Shown here piece by piece: positions 25,505-36,448 of a stretch of DNA of 64,000 nucleotides. Source of the stretch: Paralithodes platypus (Eukaryota > Arthropoda > Malacostraca > Decapoda > Lithodidae). The stretch spans positions 12,245,479 through 12,309,478 of the forward strand of contig CM064545.1 of NCBI GenBank assembly GCA_032716605.1. The letters are read 5' to 3'. Under the pieces are notes generated by a model. It had not been told where the DNA came from, did not search any database, and worked only from the letters and a program-made list of their open reading frames with translations. Position 1 is the stretch's first letter, and the number at the start of each line of letters is the position of its first letter. Made by a program: the position numbers and the translations under genes.

Positions 25505-25645
25505 GAGAGTATTTGCAACCAGGTCGGAAGGGCAGTCACCAATTAATGTGCCGTCGTCTTCGTGTAGAGTTTCACTGTCATCATCGCAACATATTTTTCT
25601 CTGAAGAATATAGTCTCTAACGCATTGTTCCACTCCATAGTCCAC
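25505..25645 (-). pseudogene. Coding-like acidic protein fragment in mosaic
   Basis: On the minus strand an open stretch reads VEQCVRDYILQRKICCDDDS, then ETLHEDDGTLIGDCPSD. A second copy of the first part lies on the plus strand at 38972-39047 with few changes. Conservation at the protein level in two orientations suggests a once-coding exon carried inside a module. Family not recognised. Confidence 0.4.
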
Positions 25646-27537
25646 GCTTACATTGGAATTATTATTCCAGCCCAGTCAGACGACTCACCAAAAATAAATT
25701 CTGCTGTATGACTTGAGTTGGCGATGAACATTTTTTCTACGGGAGGGTGTAAATTTGTGTGTGTGAAAAATTTAAAGAAATCGAATTGTCAATTATTTTG
25801 CCACGACATCTTTCACCAAGAGAAGAAATTGTAAAAACTAGGAAGGACAAATAAAAGAAAAACATGAACAATTCCATTTTATTTTCCGATCTACATTATA
25901 CGAAGCATGACCTAGCTATACGACGAATTATAAGTACGAAGCACCACAGTACCAGTTACTGCCATTAATTTTAGGTCACTTCACTTGATCCTAAAGTTAA
26001 GAAAGTGGAGGATCTGATGGGAAGGGATGGAGAGGTGCTTAGTCGGCCGTTGTCAAAGATACCCAGAGAGAGACTACCTGGCCGGGCTGCTCCACCCAGA
26101 GAGGCGACTACCTGGATGGGCTGCTCCACCTACAGTAGAGAGAGACTAACTGGTCGGGCTCTTGGGGCGACTCACCCACAAAAATTTAGGAAAGACAAAA
26201 TTTAGGACAAAGACTTCGACGACGACGAGCTGCGCCGTGTTGCCTGTGTTGGTGCCCGGCCAGGTAGTCGCCTCTCTGGGTGGAGCTGCCCGGCCAGGTA
26301 GTCTCTCTCTGGGTATCTTTGACAACGGCCGTCTAAGCACCTAGAGATTTTTGTGGGATTATTTTTGGTGAGGCGTCTGACTGGGGGTGCGACACATTAT
26401 ACGAAGCATGACATAGGACAGTAGACGACGCATTAAACGAAGCATGACCTAGCTATACGACGCATTTTACGAAACGTGACAGCGAGTCGTTTATATTGTG
26501 CTGTTTCCCCAATAATTTAGAGTAATATGGATTTATATCGACACATATATTTCAATATGACTCAATCTACAAGTTTGCGTGATTATGTTTTATATTTGGA
26601 GCATATATGAGGAAATATTTTGAACTCTTCGGAGGTTGTAGCGTCGCCGCTGTGCGCGTCCCTGTCGTGATTTTTACACACAAATCTTTAGGCAATCTTC
26701 TGCTGTCCAACGTGAAGTTGGTGGAATTGGTATCGATCGGAAATACTTCGATCCGAGAGCACCAACACAGGCAACACGGCGCAGCTCATCGTCGTCGAAG
26801 TCTTCGTCCTAAATTTTGTCTCTCCTAAATTTTTGTGGGTGAGTCATCCCAGGAGCCAGGCCAGTTAGTCTCTCTCTACTGTAGGTGGAGCAGCCCGGCC
26901 AGGTTGTCGCCTCTCTGGGTGGAGCAGCCCGGCCAGGTCGTCGCCTCTCTGGGTGGAGCAGCCCGGCCAGGTAGTCTCTCTCCTGTGCCAACACAGGCAC
27001 ACACGAGACCGTATTCGGCCCCTCGATTGGGTTATGAAACGATCTTTCACCCACAAAAATTTAGGAGAGAAGAAATTGTAAAAACTAGGACAAATAAAAG
27101 AAAAACATGAAAAATTCCATTTTATTTTCCGATTTACATTATACGAAGCATGACCTAGTTATACGACGAATTATAAGTACGAAGCACCACAGTAGCAGTT
27201 ACTCCCATTAATTTTAGGTCACTTCACTTGATCTTAAAGTTAAGAAAGTGGAGGATCTGATGGGAAGGGATGGAGAGTCAGACGCCTCACCAAAAATAAT
27301 CCCACAAAAATCTCTCTGGGTGGGAGCAGCCCGACCAGGTAGTCTCTCCTAAATTTTGTCTCTCCTAAATTTTTGTGGGTGAGTCGCCGCAGGAGCCCGG
27401 CCAGTTAGTCTCTCTCTACTGTAGGTAGAGCAGCCCGGCCAGGTAGTCGCCTCTCTGGGCGGAGCTGCGCGGCCAGGTAGTCTCTCTCTGGGTATCTATG
27501 ACAATGGCCGACTAAGCACAAAGAGATGAAAGCCTCT

Positions 27538-27615
27538 CCGTCGTCGTCGAAATCTCCGTCGTCGTCGAAGTCTCCGTCGTCGTCAAAGTCTCCGTCGTCG
27601 TCGAAGTCTCCGTCC
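27538..27615. repeat. 18-bp minisatellite
   Basis: Four to five units of CCGTCGTCGTCGAAGTCT with small changes. The unit matches the GACTTCGACGACGACGAG stretch found singly in other mosaic modules, so it is a local expansion. It makes a DDDGDF-repeat open frame on the minus strand that is not otherwise gene-like. Confidence 0.9.
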
Positions 27616-28429
27616 AAGCACACAGAATACGGCGGCGGTGGCTGTGCTCCTGTGCGACGCATTATACGAAGCGTGACAGCGAGAGGGAGAGTGGGTAACT
27701 CTCTCTCTCTCTCTCACACTGTGTCTGTCTCTCTCTCTCTCTCTCTGAGTCAAAGATTTTTTAGCTAATATAGGAGAGAGACTAACTATCCGGGCTGCTC
27801 CACCCAGAAAGATTTTTGTTGGATTATTTTTGGTGAGGCGTCTGACTGGGGGTGCGACACATTATACGAAGCATGACCTAGGACAGTAGACGACGCATTA
27901 AACGAAGCATGACCTAGCTATGCGACGTAATATACGAAACGTGACAGCGAGAGGGAGAGTGTGTACCTCGTCGGAGCACAGCCACCGCCGCCGTATTCTA
28001 TGTGCTTGCTGTACCGTCTTGCCTGTGTTGGTGCACAAGAGGCAGAGAATAAAGAGAAGCTACACTGGCTAGTATCATTGGCACTCTTCGTTCACAGGAG
28101 GCAGAGAACGAAGAGAAGCTACTCTGACTAGGTGCTTAGTCGGCCTTTGTCAAAGATACCCAGAGAGAGACTACCTGGCCGGGCAGCTCTGCCCAGAGAG
28201 GCGATTACCTGGCCGGGCTGCTCCACCTACAGTAGAGAGAGACTAACTGGCCGGGCTCCTGGGGCGACTCACCCACAAAAATTTAGGAGAGACAAAATTT
28301 AGGACGAAGACTTCGACGACGACGAGCTGCGCCGTGTTGCCTGTGTTGGTGCAAGGTCATGCTTCGTATAATGTGTCGCACCTCCAGTCAGACACCTCAC
28401 CAAAAATAATCCCACAAAAATCTCTCTGG

Positions 28430-28700
28430 GGACGAGGAGAGATACGATGAAAATAATATTATGGACATCGAAGAAGGGGGCATTGTTGACGTTAACGAGA
28501 TTTTAAAAGATAAAGATAATGGAGGTGAAGATAATTGGACAACCTAGCCAGAGTAGCTTCTCTTCGTTCTCTGCCTCTTGTGCGCCAAACTCCAACACCG
28601 AGAGTATTTTCAACCAGGTCGGAAGGGCCATGAGACAGCTAGCGTTAACAATGATTGATTTTCTCATTTGTGCGGGGGAGAGTCCGCCAATAGCCATAGG
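28430..28700 (+). pseudogene. Coding-like fragments (acidic; unknown family)
   Basis: One frame from 28430 reads DEERYDENNIMDIEEGG, then IVDVNEILKDKDNGGEDN and stops at TAG 28544-28546. An overlapping frame continues SSFSSFSASCAPNSNTESIF, then NQVGRAMRQLALTMIDFLIC to 28702. The two look like pieces of one acidic protein cut and joined. The second piece's NTESIFNQVG part recurs at 38010-38035. No family recognised. Confidence 0.4.
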
Positions 28701-28845
28701 ATGATTAAATGTGGGAGACAAAATTTTAGGAGAGACAATTTTTAGGAGAGACTACATGGCCCGAAGAAAAAAGGTTCATCGCCAACTCAAGTCGTCTAGC
28801 AGAATTTATTTTTGGTGAGTCGTCTGACTGGGGTGGAATAATAAT

Positions 28846-28975
28846 TCCAATGTAAGCGTGGACTATGATGCCGACCGATCCGGCCTGTTGAATCTGGTTA
28901 AAGTCCCCCTTCAGGATTAAACTTTCTAAATTATTATCTTCTCTTTCACCTTTACCTTCTTCCTTGCATAATCCT
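28846..28975. other. Possible coding fragment, strand uncertain
   Basis: Both strands are open. The plus frame begins NNNSNVSVDYDADRSGLLNL; the minus frame reads LESLILKGDFNQIQQAGSVG. The first 35 bases also occur, inverted, at 25630-25665 next to the DDDS fragment, so the plus frame is the more likely coding one. Unknown family. Confidence 0.3.
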
Positions 28976-28984
28976 GTGTAGGCG

Positions 28985-29290
28985 GGTAGACCTGTATTTA
29001 TCTCAATAATTTGGTAATGTTACAATATATTTTTACATTTTACATTCATAAATAGTCCACTAATATACTAGGTTAGGTTAGGCTAGGTTAAATATATTGT
29101 TCAATGATTCTTAGTAAATAGGCATCTGAAAAACAGTTCCTCCTGCTACACAACCGAATGTTTTCGTTTCATACCAATCGCCGTGGCGTAGGTATAGGAA
29201 GTGGTTATTTAGCTGCAAGTGGTGTAGCTATTTTAGCATTAATTCACTTAGTTTATGTCTATCCGCAGCCCTTCTCACAATCAAAACACA
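28985..29290. other. Non-module interval in the mosaic
   Basis: About 300 bp unlike the recurrent modules. It includes a TTAGG-like run (AGGTTAGGTTAGGCTAGG near 29070-29090). Confidence 0.5.
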
Positions 29291-30223
29291 CAATTATGTA
29301 GCAAAATATATATTTCGACGTCATATACTTGAGATATCAATGAGATTAAATGCGAGCTGTAAAGAGGCTGACACTCTACCTCCATCAAAAACTGGAGCTT
29401 CCCACCCAGTAGGGATGGAGAGGTGCTTAGTCGGCTGTTGTCAAAGATACCCAGAGAGAGACTACCTGGCCGGGATGCTCCGCCCAGAGAGGCGACTATT
29501 TGGGCGGGCTGATCCACCTACTGTAGAGAGAGACTAACTGGCCGGGGTCCTGCGGCGACTCACCCACAAAAATTTAGGAGAGACAAAATTTAGGGGAGAC
29601 AATTTTTAGGAGAGACTACCTGGCCGGGCTGCTCCCACCCAGAGAGATTTTTGTGGGATTATATTTGGTGAGGCGTCTGACTGGGGGTGCGACACATTAT
29701 ACGAAGCATGACCTAGGACAGTAGACGACGCATGATTAAACAAAGCATGACCTAGCTATACGACGCATTGTACGAAACCTGACTGCGAGAGGGAGAGTGT
29801 GTACCTCGTCGGAGCACAGCCACCGCCGCCGTATTCTGTGTGCTTGCTGCACCGTGTTGCCTGTGTTGGTGCATTTAAAGCATGACAAAATACTTCGATC
29901 CGAGAGCTACGACCACCCCAGTCAGACGACTCACCAAAAATAAATTCTGCTATACGACTTGAGTTGGCGGTGAACCTTTTTTCTTCGGGAAAGGGTGAGA
30001 TTTGTGCTGGAGATTGACGGTAGCTCCACTTTTTGCTGAAGAGTGACGAGAATTGGCCCAGTGTTATACCCTCTTAATTTAATTAAAAATTAAGCACCTC
30101 TCCATCCCTTCCCATCAGATCCTCCACTTTCTTAACTTTAGGATCAAGTGAAGTGACCTAAAATTAATGGGAGTAACTGGTACTGTGGTGCTTCGTACTA
30201 ATAATTCGTCGTATAGCTAGGTC

Positions 30224-30269
30224 ATCTATCTTTCTATCTATCTATCTATATGCTCAGGCCCAATCCCCA
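30224..30269. repeat. (CTAT)n with adjacent shared 23-mer
   Basis: A short CTAT microsatellite followed by TATATGCTCAGGCCCAATCC (30247-30269 in full), which also occurs at 4489-4511 after a similar TTCTATTCTA stretch. Confidence 0.8.
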
Positions 30270-30319
30270 TTTTGGGGGTAGCTAGGTCATACTTCGTATA
30301 ATGTAAATCACTGGTCGCG

Positions 30320-31342
30320 ATGGCACGAGGGTTGAAGGGCGTGAGCGTAGCTCTCTCCCTTTGTATCATCCTTCTCAACATCCAGAGGGGATGTGCCGAT
30401 ATACAGGTGCAGAGGGGACCGGTAGTGTACCAGGTCAACACTAAGCAAGTATTGAGGGACCTCGTCACACAGAAATCACACACAAGTGAAATCTTTGTCA
30501 CCATTCCTGCCTGGGCATCTACATATATCGGTAAGCCGCAGCGTCTTAACAAACAGTCTGGCACAACCTCGCTACATCACCTATTGTGCTACACTCTAAT
30601 TAGCTGTGGAGACATAGAGACCAACCCAGGCCCCAGCTCAACGTTGAAGAAACCTCACCACAAATCAAGTAAGGCAGACACCGACATTTCAACAGTCCCT
30701 AGCAGTAAAATTCGTTATATCAAACTGGGCAAGCAGGCACCCCAGTCTCCCGTTACGCTTCAACTCCCAACCAAGACCGCAGGGCAACCGCCAGCACAGT
30801 GCCAGCACTCTACCTACTCAACATTACCCTCAACTGTATCATCACTACCACAGCTATCGGTGACCCAAGTAACACAACATGCAACCAGAACACCCCAAAA
30901 AACAGGAAGCTCTAGCAAACACATCGACAATGAAGTAACAGCAACGAACAAGAAAGACAAGAGAAACCCCCCACCCCCCACAACACGACGCGGCTGCACA
31001 ACAAATCAACCAAACCTACTACAACACAACCCAACACTATCGGCAACCCAGGTAGCTCAACATGCAACCAGAACAGCTAAAAAAGAAGGGATCAGTCGCA
31101 ACAATATCAACAATAAAGCAGCAACAACGGCCAAGAACAAGGACATCAAACAACAAATACAGGTAGGGGTGGGAGGGGGGCAAGGGGGCGCCACAACCTG
31201 TCCCCATCTCACGCGCTCACACCCCAGCAGCCGCTCACGGCGCTCAGCTGATCACCACACTGCCAGACGTACGATGAACAGTAACAGGAAAATATGTATA
31301 GTGTGCGATATTGGATTCAACAAAAGGAGTACAACTTCATGA
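30320..31342 (+). CDS. 2A-containing N-terminal ORF with signal-peptide-like leader
   Basis: 340 codons from an ATG that is the first in the element. Residues 1-26 look like a secretory signal: basic MARGLK, a hydrophobic stretch VSVALSLCIILL and a small-residue exit near GCA. Residues 97-105 read GDIETNPGP, an exact match to the 2A consensus D-x-E-x-N-P-G-P, preceded by the hydrophobic LLCYTLIS; ribosome skipping is expected between Gly104 and Pro105. The following ~200 residues are Thr/Gln/Lys-rich. The frame then enters a zinc finger (CIVC) and ends at TGA 31340-31342. 2A peptides near the N-terminus of APE-type non-LTR elements are known; the pairing with a signal peptide has been described in echinoderm proteins. 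Confidence 0.75.
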   Translation: MARGLKGVSVALSLCIILLNIQRGCADIQVQRGPVVYQVNTKQVLRDLVTQKSHTSEIFVTIPAWASTYIGKPQRLNKQSGTTSLHHLLCYTLISCGDIETNPGPSSTLKKPHHKSSKADTDISTVPSSKIRYIKLGKQAPQSPVTLQLPTKTAGQPPAQCQHSTYSTLPSTVSSLPQLSVTQVTQHATRTPQKTGSSSKHIDNEVTATNKKDKRNPPPPTTRRGCTTNQPNLLQHNPTLSATQVAQHATRTAKKEGISRNNINNKAATTAKNKDIKQQIQVGVGGGQGGATTCPHLTRSHPSSRSRRSADHHTARRTMNSNRKICIVCDIGFNKRSTTS

Positions 31343-32250
31343 TGTAGTAGTTGTAATGAAACAGTACACGATCGATGTACTTACGTTACTAGCAGAAAAG
31401 AAGTGGAATGCAATAAATGTAGGGAAGTAGCTATTAAAGGTCCTAAAATCATTTGTGATATATGAGAATCACTCATAACAAGAAAACAAAGGATCCTAAA
31501 CTGTGTTAAGTGTAAAACTGTAGCTCACATGAAGTGCATCTCTAAGAAGACCAACAGTGAAGAACGGGAATTCCTATGCAACATGTGTGCCTTGCATTCA
31601 TTACCGAATATTAATGTAAATGAACCAATTAGTATTAACAACTCAGAATCCAGCCAGGACACATTCAAAATCAAAGATGAATACAGAGTGTTCACCAACA
31701 AAGGGCTCCATCTTATCCACATTAACGCCAGATCAATGTACCATAAATTGTCAGAAATAAACTTGTTAGCTAATAAGGCCAAAGCTTCAATAATTGCAAT
31801 CACAGAAACCTGGCTGGATTCAAGTATAAACGATGGTGAAATAAACATTCAAGGTTTCAATATGGTTAGGAATGATCGCAATAGGCATGGGGGAGGAGTA
31901 TGTCTGTATGTAAAAAACAACCTCACAGGACCGACCTCCATGTAGAAAATCACGAAGCTCTGTGGATCGACCTACACCTGCCGAGGACAAGACCCATCAC
32001 AATTGGGGTATGCTATAGGCCACCAGATAACACAACATTTTTGACCAAATTTGAACGAACTTTGTCATCGCTAGACCCTCGGAATGAATCCATCATACTA
32101 GGGGATGTTAACCTGTGTTACAAACAACGAAATAATAGGCTTGTACGAGAATATAGGCATATACTGACAATGCACAACACGGAAAACCACAAAAATTACC
32201 CTAGAGAATCACAAGGTTATCAAAACAAGGTCACTCAGAAACTACAATAA
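31343..32250 (+). pseudogene. PHD-like zinc finger and N-terminal part of APE endonuclease
   Basis: After the TGA the same frame continues with further Cys/His pairs (CSSCNETVHDRC, ECNKCRE, NCVKCKTVAHMKC, LCNMC), a PHD-type pattern, interrupted by a second TGA near 31463. An endonuclease follows with LHLIHINARSMYHKLSEI, ITETWLDSS and GGGVCLYVKN. A frameshift near 31935 moves to a frame with ALWIDLHLP, IGVCYRPP and ILGDVN. The later SDH-type catalytic block is absent: the text jumps from LTMHNTE to the linker before the RT, an internal deletion. Confidence 0.75.
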
Positions 32251-32293
32251 AGAAATATTTCTGGACATTTTATGGAATACAGACTGGTCTCCA

Positions 32294-34431
32294 GTGTTTG
32301 GAAGTACAAACGTTAATGACTCATGGGTTGGCTTCAGAACCATCATCACAAACATCCTAGACGAAATAGCTCCTCTGAAAGACATACGAATTAAAGCAAG
32401 GTCAGACCCATGGATCAACAATGACATACTACACCATCTGGAACACAGAGACAATCTGTTAAAAAGGCTAGCGAAACATAGACAGGATCAAGGTCTGAAA
32501 CATGAGTTCAACAGGGCCAGGAATAAACTAAGTAGGAAAATGAAATCAGCGAAAAATAATTATTTTCACAATAAGGCAAAGGAATATCAGAATAACCCAA
32601 ATAAACTATGGAGGCCCCTAAAAACAACAGGCTACAGCAACAAGACAAGGGATTCGTCTAACACTAATATTGTTCTCACCATTAATGATCAGGTTTGCCA
32701 CGATAAACGACAAATTTCAACCTACTTCAACTCCTTCTTCACCTCCATAGCAAACACACTTGCACAGAACCTACCTCAACCTCTCAATAAATACACGACA
32801 ACAACGGCCACCTTTCGAAATTTCTACAGAGATAAAGACATACACCCGAACACATTTGGATTGCAAAATGTTACACCAAAATACACTTTTGACGAGCTGT
32901 CTAACCTAAATGTACATAAAAGCACACGACCAGACAAACTTCCTGCCAAATTTCTACGAGATGGAGTCATTGGTATAGCAGGCCCCCTAACTCACATCAT
33001 CAACTTGTCAATTAACACCAACACTGTACCTGCTGAACTGAAGGAAGCTATTGTAACCCCTCTATTCAAGAAAGGAAATAAACTAGAAGTTGGCAACTAC
33101 AGACCAGTTAGCATATTATGTATTGTATCTAAAATCCTTGAAAGAGCGGTATACACCCAAATTGAACACTACCTCAAACAAAATTATCTATTCTATAAGT
33201 TTCAATCAGGTTTCAGATGCATATACTCGACAGACTCCTGTCTCATCCACTTAACGGACCACATTCGTAAAGAAATGTCTAAAGGTAACTACACCAGTAT
33301 GTTCTTCTTGATCTACAAAAAGCGTTTGACACAGTAGACCATGATATCCTATGTAATAAACTACAAGCAATGGGCATAGGGTCTGTGAACTGGTTTAAAT
33401 CTTATCTTAGTAGTAGAACCCAAGGAGTCAAAATTGATGATAATATATCTGATCCTATGCCAATTAACTGTGGGGTCCCGCGGGGAAGCATCCTTGGTCC
33501 CTTACTCTTTCTCTGTTATGTGAACGACATGGAACTGGGTGTTTCATGTAAATTATTACTGTATGCAGATGACAGCGTGCTTCTGGTTTCAGGAAAAGAC
33601 CCAATAATTATTGCCGCTTCACTTTCCAAAGAACTAGAATCATGTAGTGAATGGCTAGTGGACAATAGACTATCTCTTCACCTGGGCAAGACGGAAGCCA
33701 TCTTATGTGGAACAAAACGCAAACTGAAAGACATTGTGGGCTTCTCGGTCAACTGTAATGATATTCCTATAACAACAGTGTCACAAGTTAAATATCTCGG
33801 ACTAAAACTGGATGCGAGTTTGTAAGGTGAAACAATTTTGGAATCTATCCTGAGTAAGTGTAGAGCACGTATAAAATACCTGTATAGACAGGTTGGATGC
33901 TTGCCCGCGGCGACCAAAAAGATCCTCTGCCAAGCGCTTGTTCAATGTCATTTTGACTATTCTGTGTCATCCTGGTACTCTGCATCATCTAAATCAGCAC
34001 AGCACAAACTTCAGGTCACTCAAAATAAAATGGTTAGGTTCATGCTGAACCTAGGACCCAGATCACATGTTGGCCAGGAAAAACTTCAGTCACTAGGTAT
34101 GCTCAATGTCTCTGACAGGGCCAAACAAATCAGGCTCACTAATGCCTTCAAAATTGTCTATGCCAGAGCTCCAGAGTATCTAAAGAATGATTTTGTTAAA
34201 GCAAATGAGAGGAGTGGACATAATACAAGAAACAGGATGTTTAATTTTAAGGTCCCAAGAATCCAAGGACAGGGTAAGCAAACATTCTTCTTCACTGCCA
34301 TCAAAGACTGGAACGACCTACCCCAGTCAGTCCGTGAAAAGAGAACACTGTATTCCTTCAGACGTAGCCTGAAGGAACACCTGAACCGGACAGCTGCGAG
34401 AAGGGAGCACCAAGCTTATGTCTACTACTAA
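32294..34431 (+). pseudogene. Reverse transcriptase of the 2A element
   Basis: Plus-strand RT in three pieces. 32294-33337 carries the pre-RT linker, AIVTPLFKKGNKLEVGNYRP and QSGFR; a frameshift near 33300 destroys the first catalytic block (LIYKKRLTQ). 33370-33825 carries NCGVPRGSILGPLLFLCYVN, the YADD box (residues 65-68 of that piece) and a VKYLGLKLD block, ending at a TAA. 33838-34431 carries the C-terminal region with HFDYSVSSWY and WNDLPQSVR. The catalytic box itself is intact; the ORF is not. Confidence 0.85.
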
Positions 34432-34725
34432 ATACGACATAAGAGATAGACAAACCAAACTGAAATTATTACTGATTACGGATTACTGATATTTACTATA
34501 GGATGTAAGGTATCTTAAAATAACCCCCTAGAAATACTTTCTCTAAGGTATCTATTTCTTTATCCTCCCCATTTCCCCAGCTAACCTACTCCCACAAGGA
34601 CCCCAATGGAAATACGCCTAACGGCCTTATTGGGCTATCTTTAGTTGGAATTATGCAAGGCTGGTACATGTCATATTTGTAACATACAATGTGGTACCAA
34701 CTCTGTAAATTGCTAACTGAATAAA

Positions 34726-34728
<3 letters not shown>

Positions 34729-34766
<38 letters not shown>
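34729..34766. repeat. (ATT)n tail of the 2A element
   Basis: AATAAATATT then about ten ATT units ending at the right insertion junction. A short-repeat 3' tail fits CR1/L2-type elements. Confidence 0.9.
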
Positions 34767-34768
<2 letters not shown>

Positions 34769-34769
34769 C

Positions 34770-35728
34770 GGAAACTAAAATGGATTTGTTCATGTTTTTC
34801 TTTTATTTGTCCTTCCTAGTTTTTACAATTTCTTCTCCCCCAGTCAGACGGCTCACCAAAAATAATCCCACAAAAATCTCTCTGAGTGGAGGAGCCCGGC
34901 CAGGTAGTCTCTCTCCTATATTAGCTAAAACATCTTTGACTCAGAGAGAGAGAGATAGAGACAGACACAGTGTGTGAGAGAGAGAGAGAGAGAGAGTTAC
35001 CCACTCTCCCTCTCGCTGTCATGATTCGTATAATGCGTCGCACAGGTGCACCAACACAGGCACCACGGCGCAGCAAGCACACAGAATACAGCGGCGGTAG
35101 CTGTGCTCCGACGATGTACACACTCTCTCTCTCGCTGTCACGCTTCGTATAATGCGTCGCACAGGTGCACCAACACAGGCAACATGGCGCAGCTCGTCGT
35201 CGTCAAAGTCTTCATCCTAAATTTTGTCTCGCCTAAATTTTTGTGGGTGAGTCGCCCCAGGAGCCCGGCCAGTTAGTCTCTCTCTACTGTAGGTGGAGGA
35301 GCCCGGCCAGGTAGTCGCCTCTCTGGGTGGAGCAGCCCGGCCAGGTAGTCTCTCGCCAAGCGTCCTGGCTGCATGAGTCTCCGACACAACAATAACAACG
35401 TCCGAACTTAGCCTATATTGGTCCTTTCACCTATACTGTAATGTATAGCAATATGAATTTACATCTACAATTATAATGCAATATGACTCAATCTATGCCT
35501 CGATACAAACATAATCAACGTGTGCTCAAGCTTGGGAGAACTCGCACTCCTGTTGCATGTACCTGTTGTGCTCCTCCCCTGACCGAACATTTACACAAAA
35601 TCCTCCGAATATCATCACATTCTAATCCTTCCTAGTTTTTACAATTTCTTCTCTCCTAAATTTTTGTGGGTGAAAAAAGATTGTTTCATAACCCAATCGA
35701 GGGGCCGAATACGGTCTTGTGTGTGCAA
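34770..35728. repeat. Mosaic repeat, segment 2
   Basis: Continuation of the module mosaic, mostly in reverse orientation, from the sequence interrupted by the 2A element. Includes GA-rich stretches, two copies of the GTGCGACGCATTATACGA-type unit and the CGGCCAGGTAGTC cassette. 35365-35640 is less repetitive but shares CAATATGACTCAATCT with 26550. Confidence 0.85.
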
Positions 35729-36448
35729 ATTACTGTCGATAACACCTCCCCTAACTATGACCCCCTACAAGACATCCTCGACCGTCTTCAAGCCTGGACC
35801 ACAGACAATCATGTGACTATCAATCATGACAAGACAGTGGTCATGCACATCAACACTTCCGTTACCGACCTTCCTCCACCCACTGTCACAATTGGTCCTC
35901 ATCCCCTTCAGCTTGTTGAGTCCACCAAACTCCTCGGAATCACTGTGGACAACAAACTGAACTGGAAGAAACATGTAACTACCACAGTCAGGACCGCCAC
36001 TTACAAGTTGTTTATGCTAAGGCGGTTGAGATCCCTGGGGGCGCCGGAGAATGAGCTGAAGAGTATATATAACACCTTCATACTCCCTAACCTCACCTAC
36101 GCCTCTCCCGCCTGGTCCTCCTCTCTAACCCTAACACAACAACGTCAACTGGAGAGAGTTCAGAGGAGGGCATGCAGGATCATCCTGGGTGGCACATATC
36201 CAGGGTACGAGGAAGCTCTCACCACCCTTAGCATACCTGCACTCTCAACCCACCACTACAACACACTCAAACAGTTTGCATCTAAGCTGCTTGTTCACCC
36301 ACGACACAGAAACTTACTTCCACCAGACGCCCCTAGACCTACACGTGCAGCTCGTCATTTCAACACACTCCAACCAATAAGAGCAAGAACTGACAGATAT
36401 AAAAATAGTCCTATCCCAACCACTGTTAATATTATTAATAATGTGTAA
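35729..36448 (+). pseudogene. RT C-terminal fragment of another non-LTR element
   Basis: Homology to a retrotransposon begins abruptly at about 35729 after mosaic sequence ending GGTCTTGTGTGTGC. The frame reads LQAWTTDNHVTINHDKTVVM, a KLLGITVDNKLNWKKHV block, YNTFILPNLTYASPAWSSSL and LERVQRRACRIILGGTYPGY, then a Pro/Arg-rich tail and stop at 36446-36448. This is the post-palm region of a jockey/RTE-type RT; the YADD part is missing, so it is a 5'-truncated copy. Its frame fuses to a mosaic open frame upstream by chance. Confidence 0.82.

Larger units (their letters stand above)
22665..30309. repeat. Shuffled-module mosaic repeat, segment 1
   Basis: Built from perhaps a dozen modules of 30-250 bp that recur in varying order and both orientations. 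One core is TGAGGCGTCTGACTGGGG (plus near 22813, 23940, 24673, 25460, 26370, 27835, 29668; minus near 27286, 28395). Others are the sister module with TGAGTCGTCTGACTGGGG, a CTACCTGGCCGGGCTGCTCC cassette, a CACCCACAAAAATTTAGGAG cassette, a GTCGGAGCACAGCCACCGCC cassette, a GTACGAAGCACCACAGTACC cassette and a TTAGGCGATCTTCTGCTGTC cassette. No single monomer length fits, so it is not a simple satellite. The mosaic resumes at 34766, 38006 and 41779. Confidence 0.9.
30310..34765 (+). mobile_element. CR1/L2-like non-LTR retrotransposon with N-terminal 2A motif
   Basis: About 4.46 kb from 10 bp before an ATG to an (ATT)n tail. The left flank ends ATAATGTAAATC and the right resumes AATCGGAAACTAAAATGG. 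The uninterrupted sequence ATAATGTAAATCGGAAAATA occurs at 39455-39480 and elsewhere in the mosaic, so both boundaries are fixed by an empty site, with a possible 4-bp AATC duplication. Order: leader with 2A, basic linker, PHD-like zinc fingers, APE-type endonuclease, RT. It has decayed by several stops and frameshifts. Confidence 0.9.

Noticed and set aside
35666..35728. N-terminal start of the 35.7-kb RT frame
   Set aside because: This part is mosaic repeat sequence fused in frame by chance; RT homology begins only near 35729.
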